Shown: piece after piece, positions 56,362-64,000 of the stretch | Position numbering within the stretch: position 1 is the first letter of the stretch | Layout: the number at the start of each line of letters is the position of its first letter | Origin: Bordetella avium | GTDB lineage: Bacteria > Pseudomonadota > Gammaproteobacteria > Burkholderiales > Burkholderiaceae_B | Length of the DNA stretch: 64,000 nucleotides | Assembly (NCBI RefSeq): GCF_034424645.1 | Contig: NZ_CP139969.1 | Span: 2,728,001-2,792,000, forward strand | Direction of reading: 5' to 3' | Program-made: the position numbers and the translations under genes | Notes under the pieces: model-generated | Database searches by the model: none | What the model saw: only the letters and a program-made list of their open reading frames with translations | What the model was told of the DNA's origin: nothing

Positions 56362-57551
56362 GCCACGGCCTCTTGCGTCAACACCCGTTCGCGCACGGGC
56401 AGGCAGAGCAAAGCGGCGATCAGCGACAGGGCCAGGGCGAGCCACCACACCGCGTTATAGCTGCCCGTATGGGCATAGGCGTAACCGCCCAGCCACACGC
56501 CGCTGAAACTGCCGATCTGGTGACCCAGAAAAGCAATGCCCGAGAGCGTGGCGGCAAAGCGCAGGCCATAGATTTCGCCGATCAACCCCTGGGTCAGCGG
56601 CACCGTGCCGAGCCAGAACAGCCCCATCCAGGCCGCGAACACGTAGAGCACCAGCGGGGTAAGCGGGAAGAGCAGCACCACCATGATGCCCATCGCCCGC
56701 ATGGTGTAAATGCCGGCCAGCAGCCATTTTTTGCTGTAGCGTCCACCCAGCTTGCCGGCATAGAAAGAACCGAACACATTGAACAGACCGATCAAGGCGA
56801 TGGCAGTCGCGCCATTGCTGGCATTCAGGCCGGCATCGGTCACGAAGGCCGGCAGGTGCAGGGTAATGAAGGCGGTATGGAAGCCACAAACAAAGTAGCT
56901 CCAGAACAAAAAGTGGAAGGACGGATGCTTGAGCGCCTGGCGCACCGCCGATCCCAGCGTCTGAGAACCCGCATGCCCCTGAGGCTTGCCACGCAGATAC
57001 CAGGCCAGCGGCAGTGCGGCCGCCGTCATCAGCGACAGCAGCCACAGCGCCCCGGTCCAATCCATCTGATTGATTGCGAACTGCCCGGTCGGCACGACCA
57101 GAAACTGCCCCATCGAGCCGCCCGCGCTGGCGATACCCATCGCCGTACTGCGATAGGCCGGCGGCACGGCGCGAGCGATCACGGGAAGAATGACGGGAAA
57201 GGTGGTGCCCGCCTGCCCCAAACCGACGACCACGCCGCTCATGAGATAAAGCATGAAAGGATCGCCCGCGTAGCGCGTGCCCACCATGCCGATGAAATAC
57301 AGCACGGCGCCCAGCGCGATCGTGCGGCCTGACCCATAGCGGTCGGCCATCATACCCATGAAGATGCTGGATACGCCCCAGACCAGATTCTGCAAGGCGA
57401 AGGCAAAGGAAAAAGTCTCTCTCCCCCAGTCATGCGCCAGCCCCATGGGTTGCATAAACAGACCGAAGGTCGCTCTCACCCCCATGGCCAGCAGAACCAC
57501 CAAGGTGCCCATGAGGATGGTGCGCACGGATAACGCGTCTGTATTCGACAT
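56358..57551 (-). CDS. Major facilitator superfamily transporter
   Basis: 397 residues with 12 hydrophobic segments. MFS motif A-like MGMMADRYGSGRTIALGAVLY after helix 2 and its echo YAGKLGGRYSKKWLLAG after helix 8; helix 1 reads RTILMGTLVVLLAMGVRATFGLF. Similar to oxalate/formate-antiporter and YbfB-like carriers, but the substrate cannot be assigned. First gene of a probable operon with the small membrane protein and AddB/AddA genes. Confidence 0.87.
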   Translation of the reverse strand: MSNTDALSVRTILMGTLVVLLAMGVRATFGLFMQPMGLAHDWGRETFSFAFALQNLVWGVSSIFMGMMADRYGSGRTIALGAVLYFIGMVGTRYAGDPFMLYLMSGVVVGLGQAGTTFPVILPVIARAVPPAYRSTAMGIASAGGSMGQFLVVPTGQFAINQMDWTGALWLLSLMTAAALPLAWYLRGKPQGHAGSQTLGSAVRQALKHPSFHFLFWSYFVCGFHTAFITLHLPAFVTDAGLNASNGATAIALIGLFNVFGSFYAGKLGGRYSKKWLLAGIYTMRAMGIMVVLLFPLTPLVLYVFAAWMGLFWLGTVPLTQGLIGEIYGLRFAATLSGIAFLGHQIGSFSGVWLGGYAYAHTGSYNAVWWLALALSLIAALLCLPVRERVLTQEAVA

Positions 57552-57874
57552 AGCAGTCGGCCTGTCTCTTTCTGGCGTCGTGGCGCCCTGTTATGAAAAA
57601 CCGCGTATCGTCTGCGCGGCGGCGCCCTCCCGGCGCATAAGACGAATCATAGTCCCAGAGCCATGGCGGCGGCAGCATGACCCCAAGGCCAGGATGGCCT
57701 CGATGGGTGCGGATCTGGCCTAGACCCGCATAAAATCCCGCAATGCCAGGGCAGCACCGCAACCCCTGCCGGAAACAACAACTAGCAGCCGTATGGCTGC
57801 CGAAACGACAACAGGCAGCCGTGGCTGCCTGTTCGTCTATCGCGTCTCGTCTCGCCAGCCGCCGTTAAGGCAGG
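57552..57874. other. Intergenic region between MFS gene and tRNA-Arg
   Basis: No gene seen. It holds the MFS 5' region and two hairpins near the tRNA: GCAGCC-GTAT-GGCTGC (57785-57800) and the stronger one at 57810-57833. Confidence 0.6.
57810..57833 (-). terminator. Hairpin downstream of tRNA-Arg
   Basis: AACAGGCAG and CTGCCTGTT arms (11 potential pairs, small loop), about 40 bp beyond the tRNA 3' end on its strand and followed by GTCGTTTC. Likely stops the tRNA transcript. Confidence 0.55.
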
Positions 57875-57949
57875 TGGCGTCCCCACCAGGAATCGAACCT
57901 GGATCTGATTCTTAGGAGGAACCTGTTCTATCCATTGAACTACAGGGAC
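57875..57949 (-). tRNA. tRNA-Arg (anticodon CCT)
   Basis: The minus strand folds with acceptor GTCCCTG/TGGGGAC (two wobble pairs), D stem GTTC/GAAC, anticodon stem-loop GGTTC-CTCCTAA-GAATC giving CCT, T arm CCAGG-TTCGATT-CCTGG and encoded CCA at 57875-57877. Confidence 0.95.
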
Positions 57950-58236
57950 GCGAGGCCGCGACTATAGCAGCAGAAGCAAGGGTTAGACAAGAAAGCAGAA
58001 GTTAGCCGCCGGATAAGCAACTGATTGATTATTTAAAGAAAAAAACGCTTCAGCTCGCAGCGGGCTTTAGCATGGACAGCCAGCGCCAAGGCCACCAGCG
58101 GCAGCAAGCCTTCATCTGCTTATAAAGAATAGGCCTTTTTGCTGCTGTTAAGCCTATTGAAAGCCCAGGCGATGACGACCCGGCGCGCTCGCTTCCGACA
58201 CCGCGCAGAAAAAATTGCATACCGTCCGGGTCATGC

Positions 58237-58587
58237 CGTTCTTTACAGATTTCTGCGTTCGAGCACACCCTCTTTCTGCGCAAGCTCGCCAAACGGCAAT
58301 TGCCTGTCAGCACCAGGGCTTATGGAATGACGGAAAACATCACCCACCATGCGCTGACGCCTGGAGGTTGGACGGTCTAAGGCAAGACCGGCACAGGTGC
58401 CGCGGGCCGCGACAAGCACGATGACGCGAGCCAAGCCTATGGCGGGTACGTCTGCTGGGCAGGCCGAGGCAAGCAGAAAATCGTCTTTGCCCGGCGCATT
58501 CAGGGTGAAAAATCCCAATCGCCCAATGCAGGCATCAGGGCGCGCGATCTCTTGCTGCAAAGCCTGCCGGCCCTGATCAGGCCGTGA
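58237..58587 (+). pseudogene. Class D (OXA-type) beta-lactamase remnant
   Basis: The frame ending at TGA 58585-58587 reads SLQISAFEHTLFLRKLAKRQ, LPVSTRAYG, TPGGWTV, stop (TAA 58378-58380), GKTGTGAAG, AYGGYVCW, KIVFARRIQGEKSQSPNAGI and RARDLLLQ. This is the C-terminal half of a class D enzyme including the KTG box, with the tyrosine or histidine codon before it changed to a stop. The upstream half with the STFK serine motif and the YGN motif is absent. A frameshifted signal-peptide-like piece (LLPLVALALAVHA) reads on the opposite strand at about 58050-58110; whether it belongs to the same gene is unclear. It resembles chromosomal OXA genes of Achromobacter. Confidence 0.78.
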
Positions 58588-58919
58588 AGCCTGCCTGGGC
58601 CGGAGCGAGTTAAGACATATCCGAAAAAACACGTTCTCTAGGACAAACGCCAACTAAGGTCCGATCCCAGACTTTCCCTAAATCATGTTCACTTTCAAGT
58701 GATTGCAAGCAAAATTGGGGTAGGCTCCTGCCGCTGCGCGCCACGCTGCTCATATGGCCCCTGTTCGTTGCGCTAAAAAAATGGGGCCCTACTTGCGCGG
58801 AAGTTTAAATTGCTGTTTAAATTTGGCTCGTAAACCCATAATTTAGCTTGGTTTTTTTCTAGCTTCTTCCTAGACGCAACCGGGTCGTACTTTCATACAG
58901 ACAGATAAGGCCTGCAATC
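58588..58919. other. Intergenic region upstream of the PBP7-like gene
   Basis: About 330 bp, locally A/T-rich (58780-58870) against the GC-rich background, with a repeated GTTTAAAT (58804 and 58815 region) and a CATAAT possible -10. No gene seen. Presumably carries the promoter of the following gene. Confidence 0.5.
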
Positions 58920-60149
58920 ATGGCATTTCCCTGGATACGCGCGGTCGCAGCGGCCATGGCGCCCTTCGCGCTGGCAGCCGGCTCCCTGCTCTCGGCCAAC
59001 GCCCACGCTGCCAAACCGGCGGACCCCTGCAAAGTCAACGCAAAATCCGCCGAGTGCGCGGCGGCCAAGAAAAAAGCCGCCAGCGCTAAGAAATCCGGCA
59101 ATAACAACGCGGCCAAGCCCGCAGCCAAGGCGGGAGCAAAGCCCGCCACCAACGCTAAAGCGGGCGCCAGCAAGAACACTTCCGCCAATAAAACCCGCAA
59201 CGCCAAGGCGGCGAAACCCGCAAGCAAGACCGCAGCCAAGACAACGGGCAAAACTGCCAGCAAGACCGCGAGCCAGTCGGCGACATCTTCCCAGTCGAAA
59301 GCCGCAACCAAAAACACAGCGGGCAACAAAAAAGCTTCCCCCAAAGTCCGCAAGATCGCTAGCGCCGGACTGGCGCCGGCCGCCGCCTCGCCAGCAGCCG
59401 AGGCGCGTGCGCTGCGCTCTTCCACGGCCTATGTGCAAGACCTCACAACCTCGACGGTGCTGTTCGCCAAGAACGAAAACGTCGTGCGCCCGATCGCTTC
59501 GATTTCCAAACTCATGACCGCGCTGGTCGTCGTTGACGCCAACCAGCCCATGAACGAAATCCTCGAAGTCACCGACGAAGATATCGATACGCTCAAGCAC
59601 ACGACCTCGCGTCTGCGGGTAGGTACTCGCCTGTCCCGCGGCGACATGCTGCACCTGGCCCTCATGTCGTCAGAGAACCGCGCCGCGCACGCACTGGGGC
59701 GGAATTATCCGGGCGGGCTGGAGGCTTTCGTGGCGGCAATGAATGCCAAGGCGCGCTCGCTGGGCATGATCAACACGCGCTTCGTCGAGCCCACCGGCCT
59801 GTCCAGCGAAAACGTGTCCTCGCCGCACGATCTGGCCCGTTTGCTGCGCGCCGCCTCGCAGCGTCCGCTCATCCACCGCTACTCGACCGACACCGAGTAC
59901 GACGTGGAAATCAACAAACGCACCCAGACCTTCCGCAACACCAATCTGCTGGTGCGCAAGCCGGATTGGGACATCAAGGTGTCCAAAACAGGCTTTATTA
60001 ACGAGGCAGGCGAGTGCCTGGTCATGCTGGCCCGCATCAATGGGCGCGACATGGCCATCGTGCTGCTGGACTCGCAAGGCAAGCTTTCACGCATTGGCGA
60101 CGCCATGCGCATCCGCCGCATCGTGCAAAGCGATGTGGCCATGCTGTAG
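58920..60149 (+). CDS. pbpG: PBP7-like D-alanyl-D-alanine endopeptidase (peptidase S11)
   Basis: 409 residues. Signal peptide ends at ANAHA. Residues ~35-150 are an Ala/Lys/Ser-rich histone-H1-like linker. The S11 domain follows: catalytic SISK in VRPIASISKLMTAL, SxN as SSENRAAHAL, KTG in VSKTGFINEAG. Cleaves peptide cross-links in periplasmic peptidoglycan. E. coli PBP7 is ~310 residues, so the linker accounts for the excess. The family homologue in Pseudomonas/Bordetella often carries such an extension, which may contact the cell wall or nucleic acid. Confidence 0.9.
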   Translation: MAFPWIRAVAAAMAPFALAAGSLLSANAHAAKPADPCKVNAKSAECAAAKKKAASAKKSGNNNAAKPAAKAGAKPATNAKAGASKNTSANKTRNAKAAKPASKTAAKTTGKTASKTASQSATSSQSKAATKNTAGNKKASPKVRKIASAGLAPAAASPAAEARALRSSTAYVQDLTTSTVLFAKNENVVRPIASISKLMTALVVVDANQPMNEILEVTDEDIDTLKHTTSRLRVGTRLSRGDMLHLALMSSENRAAHALGRNYPGGLEAFVAAMNAKARSLGMINTRFVEPTGLSSENVSSPHDLARLLRAASQRPLIHRYSTDTEYDVEINKRTQTFRNTNLLVRKPDWDIKVSKTGFINEAGECLVMLARINGRDMAIVLLDSQGKLSRIGDAMRIRRIVQSDVAML

Positions 60150-60159
60150 GGCGCTTGAA

Positions 60160-60519
60160 TCAGGCATGAACCGGGTCATAGAGATGGCCCGGCAGGCCTT
60201 CGAACACGGCAGCGGCATCCAAGGAACTGATGGGCACAGCGGGCGGAAGACGGCCTGCGGTCTGCAGCATCTGATAGCGCAAACAACAGACGCGCAAAAA
60301 TGACGTGAAGTTGGCCGCCTCGCCCCGGTAGGCCATCAGCTCGTCATACAGCCTTTCAAGCAGCTTGGAAACACGCAGGCCATCACGCTCGGCGATTTCC
60401 TGCAACACCATCCAAAACAGCTTCTCCAGCCTGATGCTGGTGGCCACACCGTGCAGCCGCAAAGAACGGCTCTCGTAGGCATAAGATTGCGCGTTGGCGC
60501 GGATGAAGATCTCGCACAT
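60160..60519 (-). CDS. Ribbon-helix-helix domain protein (RHH_4 type)
   Basis: 119 residues. YAYESRSLRLHGVATSIRLEKLFWMVLQEIAERDGL followed by VSKLLERLYDEL and FTSFLRVCCLRYQ has the strand-helix-helix pattern of this DNA-binding-like family. Convergent with the PBP7-like gene with an 10-bp gap. No target known. Some databases misname the family aryl-sulfate sulfotransferase. Confidence 0.7.
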   Translation of the reverse strand: MCEIFIRANAQSYAYESRSLRLHGVATSIRLEKLFWMVLQEIAERDGLRVSKLLERLYDELMAYRGEAANFTSFLRVCCLRYQMLQTAGRLPPAVPISSLDAAAVFEGLPGHLYDPVHA

Positions 60520-60592
60520 GAGCCCCTCCGGTCAGGGCTTCACTGTACGAGCAAGCGCGCGCCGGCGGCAAGTGCGGCCGGCGCGCCCTGAC

Positions 60593-61171
60593 TCAGTGAG
60601 AGATACGGGTGCCAAGCACGGCCAGAAACTGCGCCAGCCAGGCCGGATGCGCGGGCCAGGCCGGCGCCGTGACCAGATGGCCGTCCGTGCAGGCCTGATC
60701 GATGGGGATATCCGCGTAGGTGCCGCCGGCCAAGCGCACCTCCGGCGCGCAGGCCGGATAGGCCGAGCAGGTACGCCCCTTGAGAATGCCTGCTGCGGCC
60801 AGCAGTTGCGCGCCATGGCAAACCGCGGCAATGGGTTTGCGCGCGGCATCAAAGTGCCGCACGATGTCCAATACTTTTTCGTTCAGCCGCAGGTATTCCG
60901 GCGCCCGCCCGCCTGGGATCACCAGGCCGTCGTACTGGGACGGATCGACCGAGGCGAAATCATGGTTGAGCGTGAAGTTGTGCCCGCGCTTTTCGCTATA
61001 GGTTTGCGCGCCCTCAAAATCGTGGATGGCCGTGGCGACGGTGTCGCCTGCCTTTTTGTCCGGGCATACCGCATGAACCCTGTGCCCGACCGCCAACAGG
61101 GTCTGAAAGGGCACCATGGTTTCGTAGTCTTCTGCGTAATCGCCCACCAACATCAAGAGTTTCTTGCTCAT
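60593..61171 (-). CDS. DJ-1/PfpI family protein
   Basis: 192 residues. [23 protein letters not shown], then [16 protein letters not shown] and nucleophile elbow [15 protein letters not shown] with the reactive cysteine and following His. Possible roles: chaperone, glyoxalase or glycation repair. ATG 61169-61171 is preceded by GGGAG six bases upstream, so I do not use the longer open frame. Confidence 0.9.
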   Translation of the reverse strand: MSKKLLMLVGDYAEDYETMVPFQTLLAVGHRVHAVCPDKKAGDTVATAIHDFEGAQTYSEKRGHNFTLNHDFASVDPSQYDGLVIPGGRAPEYLRLNEKVLDIVRHFDAARKPIAAVCHGAQLLAAAGILKGRTCSAYPACAPEVRLAGGTYADIPIDQACTDGHLVTAPAWPAHPAWLAQFLAVLGTRISH

Positions 61172-61251
61172 TGTCGTCTCCCACTCCATAAGGTGCGCCC
61201 CATTGTGACGCCGGAGCAGCGGAGCCGGGTGGTACAGGATTACCGCAGCCG

Positions 61252-61740
61252 CTATTCGAGCCCCACGCTGACAGGCTTTGCGCCCAGCAGATCGAGCAGC
61301 ACGGCGGGCGCAATGCCCACCAGATAGCCACGCCGCCCGCCATTGATATAAACCTGAGGACAGGCCAGCACGCTCTCTTCGATATAAACCGGCATCCGCT
61401 TGCGCGTGCCGAAAGGCGACGTCCCCCCGACCTGATAGCCTGAGTGACGCTGCGCTACTTCGGGCTGGCAAGGCAGGACTTTTTTCAGCCCTGCCTGGCG
61501 CGCCAGATTTTTGGTGGAGACTTCGCGGTCGCCATGCATGACGACCACCAAGGGGCGGGCCGCCTCATCTTCCATGATGAGCGTCTTGACCACGGCATGC
61601 GGGTCCAGGCCCAGTTGCCGGGCGGCCTCGCCCGCGCCGCCGTGATCAATGTAGGCGTAAGTGTGTTCGGTGAAAGCCACTTTATGCTGTTTGAGCCATT
61701 GGGTGGCGGGCGTTTCGGATACGTGGCGGGTTTTACTCAT
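61252..61740 (-). CDS. ybaK: Cys-tRNA(Pro)/Cys-tRNA(Cys) deacylase YbaK
   Basis: 162 residues. Clears misacylated Cys-tRNA(Pro) in trans. Motifs: [17 protein letters not shown] (catalytic Lys), [42 protein letters not shown] and [17 protein letters not shown] 61738-61740. Ten base pairs after xerD on the same strand, likely cotranscribed. Confidence 0.93.
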   Translation of the reverse strand: MSKTRHVSETPATQWLKQHKVAFTEHTYAYIDHGGAGEAARQLGLDPHAVVKTLIMEDEAARPLVVVMHGDREVSTKNLARQAGLKKVLPCQPEVAQRHSGYQVGGTSPFGTRKRMPVYIEESVLACPQVYINGGRRGYLVGIAPAVLLDLLGAKPVSVGLE

Positions 61741-61750
61741 GGCTCGGACG

Positions 61751-62665
61751 CTAAGCGCGCGGATGATGGGCCGCATGCAAGGCCTTCAGGCGCTCGCGGG
61801 CCACATGGGTATAGATCTGGGTCGTGGAAATATCAGCATGACCCAGCAGCAACTGCACCACGCGCAGATCTGCGCCGTGATTCAGCAAATGGGTGGCGAA
61901 GGCGTGGCGCAGCACATGCGGCGACAGGGGGGCATGCACGTCGGCACGCTGCGCGTACTTTTTAACCAATTGCCAAAACGCCTGGCGCGACATGGCCTGA
62001 GCCCTTCCGGTGACAAATAGCGCATCGGACTGGCGGGCACCCACCAAAGCAGGCCGAGCCTGGGTCAGGTAACGCTGCAACCAATGCGCGGCCTCGGCCC
62101 CCATCGGCACCAGACGGTCCTTGCCCCCCTTGCCCTGCACCACCCGGACCACGCCATCGCTCAGGCTCACGTCCAGCGTCTGCAGCTCGACCAGTTCAGA
62201 GACGCGCAGGCCGGTGGCATAAAGGGTTTCGAGCATGGCGCGATCGCGCAGGCCACGCGGCGTGCCAAGATCGGGGGCGCCGAGCAAGGCCTCGACCTGC
62301 GCTTCCGACAGGGTTTTGGGCACACGCAAAGGCTGCCGCGCCGCCGCCAGTTTGAGACAGGGATCGGTCCCCGTGCGCTTCTCGCGCAGCGCCCAGGCAT
62401 AAAAACGACGCAGCGTCGCCAGACGCCGGTTGGCCGTGGCGGGCCGGCTGTCCTGGTGAAGCACGGCGAACCAGGCCTCGATATCGCCGCCCGAGGCCTC
62501 GCACAACTGCCCGGACGCGGCCTGGCCAGTCTGTTGCAGCCAGCGCGCGAAGGCGCTCAGATCACGCCGGTAAGCTGCCAGCGTATTGGCGGCCAGGCCA
62601 TCTTCCAGCCAGAGAGCGTCGATGAAAGCGTCGATATCGGCCTGGGCGAGCAAGGGATCTGGCAT
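61751..62665 (-). CDS. xerD: Site-specific tyrosine recombinase XerD
   Basis: 304 residues. Resolves chromosome dimers at dif with XerC and FtsK. N-terminal SAM-like domain (FIDALWLEDGLAANTLAAYRRDLSAFARWL), catalytic Arg in ATGLRVSELVELQ, Lys in VVQGKGGKDRLVPMG, HxxR in SPHVLRHAFATHLLNHGADLR, His and nucleophile Tyr in LLGHADISTTQIYTHV. Length and motif spacing favour XerD over XerC or a phage integrase. Start ATG 62663-62665. Confidence 0.93.
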   Translation of the reverse strand: MPDPLLAQADIDAFIDALWLEDGLAANTLAAYRRDLSAFARWLQQTGQAASGQLCEASGGDIEAWFAVLHQDSRPATANRRLATLRRFYAWALREKRTGTDPCLKLAAARQPLRVPKTLSEAQVEALLGAPDLGTPRGLRDRAMLETLYATGLRVSELVELQTLDVSLSDGVVRVVQGKGGKDRLVPMGAEAAHWLQRYLTQARPALVGARQSDALFVTGRAQAMSRQAFWQLVKKYAQRADVHAPLSPHVLRHAFATHLLNHGADLRVVQLLLGHADISTTQIYTHVARERLKALHAAHHPRA

Positions 62666-62696
62666 GGCAGACAGAGAGTGCGGGGATGCCGCCATT

Positions 62697-63602
62697 CTAC
62701 GGGTTGCGGGCGGCCTCTTGCGAGGCTACCGCCTGTAGCCAGGTCTCGAACGCCCTCAATGCGCCAGATGGCTCGCTGTGCTGGGGGTAACCGAAGTAAT
62801 AGCCCTGGCTGACCTGCAAAGCCTGCGAAACCGGCATGGCCAGTGTCCCGGCATCCAGCGCTGGCCGGGCCAGAAAGCGCGGCATCAGCCCCACGCCGAG
62901 GCCAGCCTGCACCGCGGCCATCACCATGGTGAACAACTCATAGCGCGGGCCGCCCGCTGCCTGCGGTCCATAGGGCTGCTTATTGATGGCATACCATTGC
63001 CGCCAGGCATCGGGCCGCGAAGCCAGATGCAGATGCGTCATGCCGCCCAGGCCACCGCGCTCGCGCGCCTCGCCAGCGAGCGCCGGCGCGCAGACCGGCA
63101 CCAGCTCGCGCTCTGGGAACAGCAGCGCGCCCTTGCTGCCGGGCCATACGCCATCGCTGTGATAAAGCGCGCCATCGAAAGGCTGGTCCTTGAACTGGAA
63201 TGGCAGGGTGCGCACCGACAGGCTAACGCTGATGTCGGGCTGCGTCTGTTGAAAATCGGCCAGACGCGGGATCAGCCAGGTCGTGGCCAAGGTGGGCACG
63301 ACGGCAATATGGATGCTGCGCCCCATGCCGGTGCGGCTCACCAGGCCAAAGGTGTCGGTTTCGATTTGATCCAGATGGTGGCGGATACGCCCGGCATACT
63401 CGGCACCTGGATCGGTCAACACGATACGGCGGCGCACCCGCGTAAACAATTGCACGCCGAGGCGCGCCTCCAGGCTGGCCACCTGCCGGTAGACCGCGCT
63501 ATGGGTCAGCGACAGCTCTTCCGCTGCGCGTGAAAAGCTGCCCAGGCGCGCCGAAGCCTCGAAAGCCTGAAGCGCGCTCAAGTTGGGAATGCCGTTTCTC
63601 AT
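62697..63602 (-). CDS. LysR-family regulator (GcvA-like)
   Basis: 301 residues. The N-terminal NLSALQAFEASARLGSFSRAAEELSLTHSAVYRQVASLEARLG helix-turn-helix is GcvA-subgroup-like. Effector domain from ~90. Divergent from a TPP-dependent enzyme gene with 195 bp between, and a palindromic site in the gap, so it probably regulates that gene. Confidence 0.92.
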   Translation of the reverse strand: MRNGIPNLSALQAFEASARLGSFSRAAEELSLTHSAVYRQVASLEARLGVQLFTRVRRRIVLTDPGAEYAGRIRHHLDQIETDTFGLVSRTGMGRSIHIAVVPTLATTWLIPRLADFQQTQPDISVSLSVRTLPFQFKDQPFDGALYHSDGVWPGSKGALLFPERELVPVCAPALAGEARERGGLGGMTHLHLASRPDAWRQWYAINKQPYGPQAAGGPRYELFTMVMAAVQAGLGVGLMPRFLARPALDAGTLAMPVSQALQVSQGYYFGYPQHSEPSGALRAFETWLQAVASQEAARNP

Positions 63603-63725
63603 GCAGTGTATGTTTCTCCGTCGGCCTGCCTCGGGTTAATCCGGATTGGCAGGCGCGCCGCCTATTCGCACCCTCCCAGGACCGCTGCCCCGCAGCGGGC
63701 CGGCACGTGCTGGCAGCTCACTATC

Positions 63726-63755
63726 TTGTGCAATTTTATCAATTGCTTTGTGCAA
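63726..63755. promoter_or_regulatory. Candidate LysR binding region between lysR-type gene and TPP-enzyme gene
   Basis: Perfect inverted repeat GCAATT-TTATC-AATTGC (63730-63746), embedded in a direct repeat of TTGTGCAA (63726-63733 and 63748-63755, starts 22 bp apart, two helical turns). Typical size and symmetry for a LysR operator in a divergent promoter region. Confidence 0.55.
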
Positions 63756-63797
63756 GCGCCGAACACTATTCTGGCGCGACATTCACGACAGGCCGAT

Positions 63798-64000
63798 ATG
63801 ACTCTTTCCAGTTCCCCGTCTTCACCCCCTCCCGCAAGCCGCATCGGCGGACACATACTCGTTGATCAGTTGGCCGCTCACGGCGTCAAACATGTGTTCT
63901 GCGTGCCGGGTGAAAGTTATCTGGCGGTGCTGGACGGGCTGCATGATGCCCGCATCGAGGTCACGGTCTGCCGCCAGGAGGGGGGCGCGGCCATGATGGC
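63798..64000 (+). CDS. Thiamine-pyrophosphate-dependent enzyme (acetolactate synthase-like), N-terminus only
   Basis: The first 67 residues are visible. After a Ser/Pro-rich lead, SRIGGHILVDQLAAHGVKHVFCVPGESYLAVLDGLHD then VTVCRQEGGAAMM match the TPP-binding N-terminal (PYR) domain of the acetolactate synthase/benzoylformate decarboxylase family, including the catalytic Glu in CRQEGGAAMM. Exact enzyme not decidable. Likely controlled by the divergent LysR protein. Confidence 0.85.
   Translation, partial: MTLSSSPSSPPPASRIGGHILVDQLAAHGVKHVFCVPGESYLAVLDGLHDARIEVTVCRQEGGAAMM

Noticed and set aside
1..64000. CRISPR arrays, rRNA genes, complete insertion sequences
   Set aside because: No regularly spaced short repeats, no rRNA signatures and no transposase genes were seen.

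Overview
The window is high-GC, gene-dense bacterial chromosome. It most likely comes from Bordetella or a close relative in the Alcaligenaceae. The reasons are the housekeeping content and gene neighbourhoods (glmM-folP-ftsH-rlmE, dnaX-ybaB-recR-ffs, carAB-lpxO, pst/ppk/ppx) and a giant exoprotein whose N-terminus reads like a Bordetella filamentous haemagglutinin extended signal peptide. A class D beta-lactamase remnant resembling the Achromobacter/Bordetella type also fits. Genus is an inference from remembered families; no search was run.

Layout. 1-5.5 kb: a minus-strand operon gntR, branched-chain-type ABC transporter (binding protein, livH, livM, livG, livF) and the start of an aconitase/LeuC-type hydratase, behind a palindromic candidate GntR operator. 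5.7-6.8 kb: a small mobile-element scar beside tRNA-Pro(TGG), with a decayed brnT toxin, an intact brnA antitoxin and a frameshifted alpA. 6.9-10.8 kb: pstSCAB with a clear Pho box and no phoU directly downstream. 11.1-21.0 kb: a ~9.9 kb FHA/CdiA-type two-partner-secretion gene. 21.0-24.9 kb: divergent ppk and ppx, with a second candidate Pho box before ppk. 25-32 kb: olsB, glmM, folP, ftsH, rlmE, yhbY, greA. 32.7-34 kb: an NCS2 uracil-type permease broken at a C8 tract. 34.1-40.3 kb: a coiled-coil protein, an iron/organophosphate-type ABC importer, LysR and histidine phosphatase. 40.3-46.8 kb: tal, carAB, lpxO. 46.9-57.5 kb: recR, ybaB, dnaX, 4.5S RNA, AddAB-like helicase/nuclease, a 44-residue membrane protein and an MFS carrier. 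57.9-64 kb: tRNA-Arg(CCT), an OXA-type pseudogene, a PBP7-like peptidase, an RHH protein, a DJ-1/PfpI protein, ybaK, xerD, LysR and the start of a TPP enzyme.

The most unusual element is the exoprotein. Where CdiA-like proteins carry a toxin, it carries a tandemly duplicated 1,758-bp cassette. Each cassette is [MARTX-type C80 cysteine-protease-like domain]-[unrecognised domain with its own His-Gly and Cys motifs]-[second C80-like domain]. Three of the four C80-like copies keep both His and Cys; one has His replaced by Asn. A one-base loss in an A run puts the fourth copy out of frame. No TpsB transporter partner is in the window. The gene sits between pst and ppk/ppx and shares its upstream region with the Pho-box promoter of pstS.

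Gene decay is visible at five loci (brnT, alpA, exoprotein 3' end, NCS2 permease, OXA beta-lactamase). The permease break lies in a homopolymer, and another C9 tract lies upstream of ftsH.
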